Positions 1 through 8,200 of a stretch of 10,000 nucleotides of DNA are shown here, one piece after another. Source of the stretch: Kiritimatiellota bacterium (lineage in GTDB: Bacteria; Verrucomicrobiota; Kiritimatiellia; JAAZAB01); the NCBI GenBank assembly GCA_008636095.1, contig VSJD01000052.1:1-10000 (forward strand). Reading direction: 5' to 3'. Within the stretch, counting starts at the first letter, position 1, and each line of letters begins with the position of its first letter. A program made the translations under genes and the position numbers. The notes beneath the pieces are model-generated. The model worked only from the letters and a program-made list of their open reading frames with translations, was not told where the DNA came from and made no database searches.

Positions 1-1826
1 TGCGTCCGGAATGGACAGAAATCCCGCTGCATCGCAAAGTCCAAATAAGGAGCAGCCATGATCCAGTCAACTCCATAGGCCTGCCGGCTGTAATCGCCGG
101 GCCCCCCGCTGTAAATCGCGAAAGTGGCTTTGGGGTTGCTGGCCTTGGCGGCCTGGCTCGTCAAGCGCCACAGTTCAACATTCTGGCGGCAACGGAAATC
201 GGTCCATTTCTCATACAAGGCGTCTGCGCAGCATTCCTCGACGCTGGGCACATGATCAAGTCCAATGCTGGCCTGGAAAGCCTTGCGGCATCGCTCGCAG
301 ATACAGCACCCACCCCAGCGGCGGGAACCGTCCTTGTTCGGAAGTGATTTTATATGCGGAGCGGCATTGATTTCATAATCATAGAAGACGCCATCCAGGT
401 CATTTATCTCCACGCTTCTCCTGATCGCGTCCAGGTAATATTTCAACCATGGATTTCCATTCTCAAGATAATGCGTGGGGCAAATGAATGGATAGCTCGC
501 GGTCCTCATTCCCTGTGGATCAACTGCCGCAAATTGTGGATTGGCCTTGAGATAGTTTTCCGAGTCTTTATTATCATATAAAAAATGCATATAGGCCCTT
601 ACCCGCATTCCCAGGTGCTTGGCCTCCTGCGCAACCGCAATGGACAAGGATGCCTCCGTTAAGTACGCATCGTAAGCCGGGACCGGCATCTGCGGCTCAA
701 TGGTATTCAAGCCCCAGGAGTGGAGTTTCTCGACATATAGTCTCTGGATAGGCAAAGTCTCCCGATCAAGCTGGGTTTCGCATATCCATGAGGAGGTATC
801 CATGACCTTGGGGGCAATCCGCTCCTTTGCCGCGACCAATGTGAGCTCGCCCTTTTCATATACTTTGCCATCCTTGCCTTCTATCCTCCAGCGAAGCTTG
901 TCTGGAAGGGAAACCTTGGATGCAACGTCAAAGACAAAAGTCCGCGTATAAGCAATTTTTTTTGCCAATGCGTCCTTAACTGAGATGCCTGGACCTCCTA
1001 TCCCCTCGCCCTTGGCCTGGCATTCAACTATATATTTCTTGCCTGGAATTAATTTCACTTTATCGCCGCCGGCGTCGCCTGTCTTGGCAGGATCCTCCGA
1101 GAGCCAGCAAGTGGACTGGCCTTTCCCAAGCTTCATGACAACCGGTTCCTTGGGATGGAAATTGAAGACCGTCTTGCCGCTATCGGTTTCACTGATCCGG
1201 AGACTCCTGAAAGACAAGGTTCCGGCTTGGGTTGGATTCGCGGCCCACTTCAAGAGCAACGGGACTACGGCGACATTGTCATTGGAAACCTGCACCTCCT
1301 TGCGGAATGTTTTCCAGTCAAATGTCCCGGAGAATTTAATGATGGGCGCATATACGGTGCCGTCCCGGTTGATATGACAGAGGTGCAGTTCCATTCCATC
1401 AATTGCCAGCGCCAGATCGGGCTTGTAGGACAGCTCCATGCGTTTCTTCCCATCGGCAATAAGTTCCTTGATAGTTTCACTTGTTGATCCAACCCTGCCA
1501 TTCTGATCCGTGGCCAGTACCTGTAACCGGCTAAGGCTGAGCGTAGCAGGTAAATTCAACACCAGATTATACTCTTCATCAGGCAAGCCCTCGATATAGG
1601 GGAGCTTGGGATGGAGCATCAACCGCCCGCCCACCTCTACCTCTATTCTATTTGCAAAAAAAGGACTCCGGGCGACAAGGTCATTCTCCTTTTGCTCCGC
1701 CGCAAAGCCATTCAAGGCATGTAATCCTATCAATAAGGCGAGGCCACCGAGAAACAAGCTGCTCTTCATCAATAATAGTTCCGTATTTAAAAGTTGATTT
1801 TTTCGAGAATATCGTCGAGCAAACAT
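1..1826 (-). CDS. Secreted glycoside-hydrolase-like TIM-barrel protein, partial (3' end beyond window)
   Basis: Hand translation of the minus strand gives 608 codons without a stop, open at base 1. I chose the ATG at 1826 because GAGGAG lies 7 bases upstream. A second in-frame ATG at 1769 starts MKSSLFLGGLALLIGLHALN but has only a weak ribosome site. Either start leaves a classic export signal: a charged N-region, a leucine/glycine-rich core and an A-A|E cleavage site after GFAA. Numbered from the 1769 start, residues about 40-310 look beta-rich. The segment FSGTFDWKTF followed by GTLSFRSLRI (146-192) resembles jelly-roll carbohydrate-binding modules. Residues about 325-589 look like a TIM barrel: WGLNTIEPQ, MRVRAYMHF, then DGVFYDYEINA (459-469), whose Asp/Glu residues are candidate catalytic or binding residues, as in uncharacterised glycoside-hydrolase-like families. 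A cysteine cluster, CCICERC (488-494), follows directly. The substrate is unknown. The gene has its own candidate promoter and shows no functional link to the redox operon. Confidence 0.8.
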   Translation of the reverse strand, partial: MFARRYSRKNQLLNTELLLMKSSLFLGGLALLIGLHALNGFAAEQKENDLVARSPFFANRIEVEVGGRLMLHPKLPYIEGLPDEEYNLVLNLPATLSLSRLQVLATDQNGRVGSTSETIKELIADGKKRMELSYKPDLALAIDGMELHLCHINRDGTVYAPIIKFSGTFDWKTFRKEVQVSNDNVAVVPLLLKWAANPTQAGTLSFRSLRISETDSGKTVFNFHPKEPVVMKLGKGQSTCWLSEDPAKTGDAGGDKVKLIPGKKYIVECQAKGEGIGGPGISVKDALAKKIAYTRTFVFDVASKVSLPDKLRWRIEGKDGKVYEKGELTLVAAKERIAPKVMDTSSWICETQLDRETLPIQRLYVEKLHSWGLNTIEPQMPVPAYDAYLTEASLSIAVAQEAKHLGMRVRAYMHFLYDNKDSENYLKANPQFAAVDPQGMRTASYPFICPTHYLENGNPWLKYYLDAIRRSVEINDLDGVFYDYEINAAPHIKSLPNKDGSRRWGGCCICERCRKAFQASIGLDHVPSVEECCADALYEKWTDFRCRQNVELWRLTSQAAKASNPKATFAIYSGGPGDYSRQAYGVDWIMAAPYLDFAMQRDFCPFRT

Positions 1827-1833
1827 TTATGAT

Positions 1834-1839
1834 CTCCTC
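1834..1839 (-). promoter_or_regulatory. Shine-Dalgarno site deciding the start of the secreted-protein gene
   Basis: GAGGAG on the minus strand lies 7 bases before the ATG at 1826. It is the strongest ribosome-binding site in the window. It favours the upstream start, which adds a 19-residue basic N-terminal extension, over the ATG at 1769. Confidence 0.65.
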
Positions 1840-1871
1840 ATTCCGGTTTGATTTGGATTCCCTGCTAAAAC

Positions 1872-1899
1872 AATTTATCCTGAAGGTTCATCCTGTCAA
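1872..1899 (-). promoter_or_regulatory. Candidate sigma-70-type promoter for the secreted-protein gene
   Basis: On the minus strand TTGACA (1894-1899, a perfect -35 match) is followed by a 16-base spacer and TAAATT (1872-1877, 4 of 6 matches to TATAAT). This would place transcription start near 1865 and give a leader of about 40 bases before the ATG at 1826. The -10 match is only moderate and the spacer is one base short of optimum. CAGGAT occurs twice inside the element, so part of it could instead belong to a short dispersed repeat. Confidence 0.4.
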
Positions 1900-1970
1900 A
1901 TCTTATTTAACGAAAGTTCCTTGAATTCCCTGGATGATCGTTGCCGGAGATTGAAGGATCGGGGGACAGT

Positions 1971-2831
1971 TTAATACTCCGCGGGCAGGGCGGAGACTTC
2001 GGCAAGGGAAAAAACCGGGCCGTCAATGCAGACGTATTTCGGGCCGATATTGCACCGGCCGCATTTGCCGATCCCACATTTCATGCGCATCTCGAAGGAA
2101 AGATACGTGTCCCCGGGTTTGAATCCCAGCTTGGTCAGCTCAGGGATCGTGTATTTCAACATCACCGGCGGACCGCAGATCAGGCAGACCGCGTCCAACG
2201 GCGCCGGCTTGACATCCGCTACTACCGCAGGCACGAACCCTACCCGCCCCTTCCACCCTGCCGCCTCATTGTCCACCGTCAGGGTCACCGCGATGTCCTT
2301 GCGCTTCGACCACGCGGTGAATTCCTCCTTGTAGCAGAGCTCGCCGGGACTCCGGGCGCCGTAAATCACCGTGATGTTTTTAACGGAGGACCGTATGTCC
2401 GGATGCAACAGGTACCGAATCGTTGCGCGCAACGTGGTCACCGCGAACCCGCCGCTGATGATGACGATATTTTTCCCGGCCATTTTCTCGATGGGGTAGC
2501 CGTTTCCCATCGGACCCCGGAGGCCCATGGGCCGGCCCGGCTCGGAATTGTGCAGTTCGGTGGTCACCACGCCGGTAGGATATTGTTTGACCGTGAACTC
2601 TACATAATCGCGGTCCAATGGCGAGGACGCGATGCCGATGGGGCTTTCCCCAAAGCCCAGCAGGGATAGTTCCGCAAACTGGCCGACACGGAAATCGAAG
2701 CACTTGCGGTCCTCCGGATTCTGGAAAACCAGCCGGAAGGTCTTGATGTCGCGCGCCTCGTTTTCCACGACCACACGGTCTATCGTGACGGGATACGGGA
2801 TGTAGGGATTAGCTTTTCCTTGGGAGGTCAT
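1971..2831 (-). CDS. FAD/NAD(P)-binding oxidoreductase with PyrK-type [2Fe-2S] site (FlxA / sulfhydrogenase gamma / AsrB-like)
   Basis: A 286-residue protein with the layout of the ferredoxin-NADP reductase superfamily. Residues about 10-105 form the flavin barrel, with GESPIGIASSP at 61-71 in the place of the RxYS flavin motif. Residues about 120-235 form the nucleotide-binding domain: IVIISGGFAVTTLRA at 122-136, VIYGARSPGELCYKEEF at 155-171 and CGPPVM at 219-224. A C-terminal cluster motif has Cys252, Cys257, Cys260 and Cys268 (C-x4-C-x2-C-x7-C), the pattern that binds [2Fe-2S] in dihydroorotate dehydrogenase PyrK and its relatives. Length is normal for the family. The expected role is to exchange hydride with NAD(H) or NADP(H) in the cytoplasm and pass electrons through its cluster to the dicluster neighbour. 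The ATG at 2831 overlaps the previous gene by 23 bases and has AAGGA 5 bases upstream. It is the last gene of the operon. Nucleotide specificity cannot be read from the sequence. Confidence 0.9.
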   Translation of the reverse strand: MTSQGKANPYIPYPVTIDRVVVENEARDIKTFRLVFQNPEDRKCFDFRVGQFAELSLLGFGESPIGIASSPLDRDYVEFTVKQYPTGVVTTELHNSEPGRPMGLRGPMGNGYPIEKMAGKNIVIISGGFAVTTLRATIRYLLHPDIRSSVKNITVIYGARSPGELCYKEEFTAWSKRKDIAVTLTVDNEAAGWKGRVGFVPAVVADVKPAPLDAVCLICGPPVMLKYTIPELTKLGFKPGDTYLSFEMRMKCGIGKCGRCNIGPKYVCIDGPVFSLAEVSALPAEY

Positions 2832-3885
2832 GGATTTCCTTCAAGATTTGCCGCACGTCGTTATGCGCCGGGCAGGCCGCGATACATCGGCCGCACCCGA
2901 CGCAAAACGGAATATGAAATCTACCGACACCGTAACTGAATTTGTGCATGATCCGTTGGCGGGAGCGCTCTTTCTGGGACGTCCGCGGATTATGCCCCGA
3001 GGCATGCCGGGTGAACAGGTCGAACTGGCAGGTATCCCAGACCCGCACGCGGGCGCCGTCCAGGCCCTGCGTTTCCTCCTGGATATCAAAGCAATGGCAG
3101 GTCGGACACAGAAACGCGCAGGCGCCGCACCCGACACATGGTTCATGAATCCGGTTCCAGAGATCGGAATTGAAAATCGTTTCGAGATTACGTTGAATGG
3201 CCGCCATATCCAGGGGCGGCGTGATGCGCGCTTGCGACAGCTTGCGCGCTTCCGCGATCGCCGCCCGATCTTCCGCCACGGCCGGCGGAAAGCGCTCGTA
3301 TGCCGGTTTCAACGCCGTGCCCTTGTCAGTCATGATTTCCAGCGCCATGCGACTCGCTGCTAACGGGACGAGAAACGCGTCGCAATCCCGGTTATCCATG
3401 GGATCAATCCCCAGCTCACGGCAGAATACAAGCGGACTCGGCCTGCGTAGCCGCTCCGGCGTAGAAGGCCCATCCTCGCTAAACCCGCGCCCGATCAGGG
3501 TCGTCATGGCGCGCCGCTCCAGGTAGGGTTGGTCCGGGCTGGGCTCGGCCGAAAAAACGGTGTCAAATACTTTTATGGCCTGCACATCACAGGGATGCAG
3601 ACCCAGCACCACTTGCGGTTCAGGCGGTGGCGGCGGCGAAACGGTCTCCTTGCCCTTTTCGCGGTGATAACGGAAAAGCACTTCGGTCCGGGGCAACAAG
3701 GCCTGCTTGGGCGGCACACGTGGAATTTCACAGGTCCAATCCGCCTGTTCCGGCGCGGTCAGCCACGCGAAAACGCACAGGCCGTCGTCATTGCGCGTGG
3801 GCGCCAGCACCTTGCGTCCCTGCATGAGCGCACCGACGAACGCCGGCATCTCGGTCAGCGGAATGATTCTGATTTCCCTGGTCAT
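2809..3885 (-). CDS. 4Fe-4S dicluster electron-transfer subunit (FlxB / sulfhydrogenase beta / AsrA-like)
   Basis: A 358-residue soluble protein of the family that pairs with the FlxA-like FAD subunit in sulfhydrogenases, anaerobic sulfite reductase and Flx-Hdr complexes. The N-terminal half carries the family segment GLHPCDVQAIKVFD (95-108). The C-terminal part has two cluster motifs: Cys250, 253, 256, 260 followed by CPTCHCFD with extra Cys263 and Cys265; and Cys328, 331, 334, 338 in CVGCGRCIAACPAHND. The expected role is to carry electrons between the FAD/NAD(P) subunit and the rest of the complex. A proline run (PPPPPPEP, about 84-90) sits between N-terminal segments and is probably a flexible linker. 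The ATG at 3885 overlaps the stop of the preceding gene as ATGA. No clear Shine-Dalgarno is visible, so initiation probably depends on translation of the upstream gene. Confidence 0.88.
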   Translation of the reverse strand: MTREIRIIPLTEMPAFVGALMQGRKVLAPTRNDDGLCVFAWLTAPEQADWTCEIPRVPPKQALLPRTEVLFRYHREKGKETVSPPPPPEPQVVLGLHPCDVQAIKVFDTVFSAEPSPDQPYLERRAMTTLIGRGFSEDGPSTPERLRRPSPLVFCRELGIDPMDNRDCDAFLVPLAASRMALEIMTDKGTALKPAYERFPPAVAEDRAAIAEARKLSQARITPPLDMAAIQRNLETIFNSDLWNRIHEPCVGCGACAFLCPTCHCFDIQEETQGLDGARVRVWDTCQFDLFTRHASGHNPRTSQKERSRQRIMHKFSYGVGRFHIPFCVGCGRCIAACPAHNDVRQILKEIHDLPRKS

Positions 3886-4799
3886 CGGATAAACTCGTTA
3901 CAATCGTCCGTACCGTACATGGCCAAGGGCGGCTGGGCCACCTCATCCATGCCGGCCATGAACCCATACTCCTGTTTCACATGACTACGGAGATGATCGT
4001 TGTACAGCCGCAAATCCACCTGCATGGGACATCCGCGGACACAGGCCCCGCATCCTGTGCAACGCCCGCCCAAGTGCATTAACCGCTGAAGATGGAACAT
4101 CATGGCGTCGGAAGGATCGTCGGTCCGGCCGACCCATTTCGGCTTGGACGCATCGGCAAAACACGTCTTGCAGTAGCAGGCCGGGCACAGGTTCCGGCAC
4201 GCGTAGCACAGGATGCACTTGCTCATTTCTTTATGAAACCGCTCCCAGCGCTGTTCCGCCGGTAATTTTCGCAGTGCCTCCACCTCCGGCGAGAGTTCCG
4301 GCGTCTCCGGCTGAGGGACCGGTGCGCCAATCACATAATCCGCGATGACCGGATTATGGACCGGGCATTCCCGGCAGGCCGTGTAAATTTCACTGCCCGC
4401 CTGCCGCCGATCAATGATCCCGCGACAGGGCGCGCCGATGATGATCAGTTTCTTGCGGTCCACCTGCTTTTCCTGGAGTAATCCCACCACTGATCGGGAA
4501 TCACAACCTTTGACCACGATGGCAACCTTGCGATCCTTGAACTTGTGCAGGTAATTTACCAGGTTCATTTCACAGCGGTCGTCAAAAATCAGCGCGTCCA
4601 CCTTCCGTGCCAGGTCTCGTTCCGCGTCAGGATTCGAAGCCTGCTGGGCATGGCTGGCGCCCAAAGCAGTATGAATGATAAGCGGCGCGGCCATCAGGGG
4701 CTGGGTGGCAACCTGGTAGCCGATGAAAACCTCCACCTTGCCCGTGGCCAGCAATTCACGGGCCAAGGTTTTTAAATCAACCTGTTTGCAAGCCGTCAT
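3882..4799 (-). CDS. FrhB-like / 4Fe-4S dicluster protein (FlxC-like)
   Basis: A 305-residue protein starting MTACKQVDLK at 4799. The reading frame is open 40 codons further upstream, but that stretch overlaps the previous gene and is low-complexity. The chosen ATG forms an ATGA overlap with the MvhD stop. The N-terminal half has VVKGCDSRSVVGLLQ (95-109) and IIIGAPCRGIID (119-130), reminiscent of the F420-hydrogenase beta subunit (FrhB) family, followed by Cys142 and Cys145 in CRECP. The C-terminal half has two [4Fe-4S] motifs: Cys195, 198, 201, 205 with additional Cys208, 210 and 213; and Cys247, 250, 253, 257 in CTGCGACVRGCP. It lies between MvhD and the FlxB-like gene, as expected of an internal electron carrier. 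Whether the FrhB-like region binds a flavin is not evident. HdrC is a less likely reading: HdrC is shorter and lacks the N-terminal domain. Confidence 0.8.
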   Translation of the reverse strand: MTACKQVDLKTLARELLATGKVEVFIGYQVATQPLMAAPLIIHTALGASHAQQASNPDAERDLARKVDALIFDDRCEMNLVNYLHKFKDRKVAIVVKGCDSRSVVGLLQEKQVDRKKLIIIGAPCRGIIDRRQAGSEIYTACRECPVHNPVIADYVIGAPVPQPETPELSPEVEALRKLPAEQRWERFHKEMSKCILCYACRNLCPACYCKTCFADASKPKWVGRTDDPSDAMMFHLQRLMHLGGRCTGCGACVRGCPMQVDLRLYNDHLRSHVKQEYGFMAGMDEVAQPPLAMYGTDDCNEFIR

Positions 4800-5245
4800 T
4801 GTGATTTTGGATTTCCGATTTTTTTCGCCAGCCGCCGGTTGGGACCCAAGGCCCTGACTTTCTCCGTCACCTCGGCCATGACCTGCGCAAACTTCGCGCC
4901 TTCGGCCGCCGAAACCCACGCAAATTGAACGCGTCCGTCCTCGACGCCGACAAAGTCCAGCAGTTCCTTAAGCAGACGGAACTTCCGGCGCGCATGGTAA
5001 TTGCCGGTCAGGTAATGGCAATCCCCCGGATGGCATCCCGAAACGAGGACACCATCCACGCCCTCCTGGAGCGCCTTGAGAATATACCCCGGGTTTACGC
5101 GCCCGGAACAGGGCACGCGCACGATACGAACATTTGGCGGATACTGCAAACGGCTGACACCCGCCAGGTCGGCCCCGGCGTACGAGCACCAGTTGCACAA
5201 AAACGCCAGAATCCTGGGCTGCCATTCGGAATGCTGTTCGTTCAT
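4796..5245 (-). CDS. mvhD: MvhD-type [2Fe-2S] electron-transfer subunit (FlxD-like)
   Basis: A 149-residue protein with the full MvhD signature: CNWCSYAGAD (17-26), VPCSGRV (44-50) and GCHPGDCHY (70-78). The five cysteines 17, 20, 46, 71 and 76 include those that bind the [2Fe-2S] cluster in the family. None is replaced by selenocysteine, as happens in some homologues. MvhD links HdrA to an electron-donating or -accepting partner such as a hydrogenase or formate dehydrogenase. Here that partner is more likely the FlxC/B/A-like trio directly downstream. The start overlaps the HdrA stop (ATGA), with GGAG 11 bases upstream. The C-terminal tail, from about residue 130, is basic and looks disordered. 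Confidence 0.93.
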   Translation of the reverse strand: MNEQHSEWQPRILAFLCNWCSYAGADLAGVSRLQYPPNVRIVRVPCSGRVNPGYILKALQEGVDGVLVSGCHPGDCHYLTGNYHARRKFRLLKELLDFVGVEDGRVQFAWVSAAEGAKFAQVMAEVTEKVRALGPNRRLAKKIGNPKSQ

Positions 5246-8200
5246 AGCGCTGAAATCTCCGCCATAATCTGCTCGTCAGTAAAACCCCGCAGGGTGATCG
5301 CGCCGCACCGGCAACTGGCACTGCAGGCGCCGCAACCCTTGCAGAGCGCCGGATTGATCTTGGCCAGCAGGCGGTCGCTTCGACCGATCCGCTGGACTTC
5401 CAATGTGATGGCCCCGAACGCACAAATTTTTTCGCACAGTCCACAAGCCACACAGCGCTCCGCATCCACGTCGCCGATAGTGCCATGCGCCTCCAGTTCG
5501 CGCCGGGACAGAAGCACGCACGCCCTGGACGCCGCCGCCAGCGCCTGGGCCGTGGATTCATCCGCAGACTTGGGAGCGTGCGCCAGGCCGGCCACATAAA
5601 TGCCATCGGTCGCAAACTCCACCGGCCGCAGTTTAACATGCGCCTCCAGGAAAAACCCGTCCTGGTTCAGCGGCACCTTAAGCTGTTTGGCGAGGGCATC
5701 ATTGGCCTCGCTATCCGCGATCATGCCGGTGCTGAGTACGAGCAAATCAGGTTCCAGGGTCATCGTCTGTCCGAGAATGGGATCCTTCACGCTGACGGTG
5801 GGCGCCCCACCCTTTCCGTTCCAAGTCACTTCCGGCCGCGCGCTCAAATCAAACCGCGTGAACAGCACCCCCTGGTCGCGGGCATCCGCGTAATACGGCT
5901 CCCGCAGGCCGTATGTGCGCATATCGCGGTAAAGCACATGCACATCCGCGCGCGGATACAGCGCCTTCAGCCGGATGGCATTCTGGACCGCCTTGGAACA
6001 ACAGACGCGACTGCAATAGAGCCGCGGTTCTTCCCGCGACCCAACGCACTGGATCATGACCACCGACGATGGTTCGTTCTTCAGCCCCTGTTCCAGCCGG
6101 CGGCCCAACTCCAGCTGGGTAATGATATTTTTATGTTGGCCAAACCCGTATTCCTTGGGCTGGTATTCCAGGGCTCCGGTCGCCACGACAATGGCGCCGT
6201 GCTTAAACACGGCGCCGTCGGAAAGCGCAGATTCATAATTGCCCACAAACCCCTTGATCTCCCGGAGGGCGGCGCCGACATGCGATTGAATGTTGGAATG
6301 ATTCCGAACCCGGCCGATGGTTGCGGAGAGTAAAGCCTGGAGGTCCTGGCCGTCGAGGGTTTTCTGTAATTTCCGCAGATTGCCGCCTAATTCCTTGTCC
6401 TTCTCCACCAGGCAGACCTTGAAGCCCTGGTCGGCGATCGCCAAGGCGGCGGTCATGCCGCTTAAACCCCCGCCCATGACGAGGGCCGTCGGCGTTACCG
6501 GCAGGGCAACCGATTTCAGCGGCGCCGCCAGCCGGGCCATGGCCACCGCCATGCGCACCAGGTCTTGCGCTTTTTCCGTCGCACCCTGCGGGTCACGCTG
6601 GTGCACCCAGGAACACTGGTCGCGGATATTGGCCATGACGAACAGATGCGGATTCAATCCCGATTCCCTCATCGTTTCCTGGAACAAGGCCTCATGCGTC
6701 CGTGGCGAGCAGGATGCCACCACAACCCGGTTAAGCCGGTGCTCCTCGATGCATTGTTTGATGAGTTTCTGGGTGTCCTGGGAACAGGTGTACAAATTGT
6801 GGTCGGCATAGGCAACGCCAGGAAGCGTCGCGGCATAATCCTTCACGAAGGGCACATCCACAACGCCGGCGATATTGATGCCGCAATGGCAGATAAACAC
6901 GCCCACGCGTACCGGCTCGCCCGCGATATTCCGCTCCGGCGGATAGGTCTTTGCGGTAACCAGCGTATTCCGCGCCGGTGCCAGAAGACGGGCGGCCTCA
7001 CAGGCGGCCGCACTGGCCTGAATGACGGTCTCCGGAATATCCTTTGGTCCCGTCGCGGCGCCGGCGGCAAACAGACCCGCACGTGAAGTCGCCAGCGGCC
7101 GCAACGGCTCGGTCCAGATGAAGCCGAACGCGTTCATGTTCACGCCCAGCGCGCGCGCCAGCCGGCGCATATCCGCGGACGGCTCCAAGCCGACTGAAAG
7201 AATCACCAGGTCGAAACGCTCCCGCTGGAGCCGGCCGGATTCATCGGTAAAGACCACCTCGTTCTCGCCGGTTTTTTCATCGCGCACGACATCAGCCACG
7301 CGCGAGTACTTGAAGACAATGCCGTATTCCGACTTGGCGCGCTCCACGAACTTATCAAAATCCTTGCCGAACGCCCGGATATCCATGACAAAAATGGTCG
7401 GCTCCACTTTGGATTGATGCTCCTTGGCGATAATGGCTTCTTTGACCGCATACATACAGCAGACGGATGAGCAGTAGCCGTTCCGGCAGGACACATCGCG
7501 CGAGCCGACACACTGCAGGAATGCAATCCGCCGCGGCGCGCGTCCATCCGACGGCCTCACGACATGGCCGCCAAAGGGCCCTGAGGCGGAGAGCATGCGC
7601 TCGAATTCCATGCTGGTCACGACGTCGGGGTTGGTGGTGTAGCCCTGGCCATAATCATGATCCGGCACAAAGGGCTCAAATCCCGGCGCGGCAATGATGG
7701 CGCCAACGTCCAGCTTCCGCAACCGATCGGCATCCTGATAACAAATCGCTTTGGCTTCACAGATTTTTTCACAGAGCCCGCATGCATCGCGGTTAAGCTT
7801 GAGGCAGGCCAGCGGGTTGATGGCGGGCACGTTGGGCACGGCCTGTGGGAACGGACGTGAAATAGCGCCGGTAGACGTCAGCTCCGCGTCGAAGCGGGAC
7901 AGAAGTGCACGGGGTTCTTCACCCGCAATTTTAGCCAGGTTCAGCAGACGCGAGCCCGTCGGACACACGAACACGCATGCGCCGCACAGCACGCAGCGGT
8001 GGCTGAGTTCCCCGAACGGCGTCGTCACTTTCCGCTCGACGCCGCGGTTGCCAAATGAAATCGCTTCCGCCTGGCTGATCTCGCGGCAGGCCCGTACGCA
8101 CAGGCCGCAAAGGATGCAGTCATTGGCCGGATTCGTTTCCAATCGGCCGGACTTGACCCCCATCTTTTCCGCCAGTTCCAGCACCGCAGGACTCTGGGGG

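Larger units (their letters stand above)
1827..1970. other. Intergenic region between the redox operon and the secreted-protein gene
   Basis: These 144 bases separate the stop of the FlxA-like gene from the start of the exported-protein gene; both genes read on the minus strand. The region is AT-richer than the operon. It holds a candidate promoter and a Shine-Dalgarno site. I looked for a GC-rich hairpin followed by a T run after the operon stop codon (minus-strand reading) and found none, so some read-through into the secreted-protein gene is possible. Confidence 0.7.

Noticed and set aside
985..1501. Short overlapping open frames on both strands (up to 130 codons)
   Set aside because: They overlap the continuous 608-codon frame of the exported protein, which has a signal peptide, a ribosome site and protein-like sequence.
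1920..1975. Possible terminator or repeat after the operon
   Set aside because: GATC-containing arms around 1935-1960 are too short to form a stable hairpin, and no T run follows on the minus strand.
1941..2669. 242-codon open frame on the plus strand
   Set aside because: It is antisense to the FlxA-like gene, with low-complexity composition and no motif.
4800..4919. 40-codon N-terminal extension of the FlxC-like gene
   Set aside because: It lies inside the MvhD gene and encodes a Gly/Arg-rich stretch. The ATG at 4799 gives an ATGA overlap and starts at the conserved domain.
5485..6333. 282-codon open frame on the plus strand
   Set aside because: It lies opposite the second HdrA repeat and has no domain or plausible ribosome-binding context.
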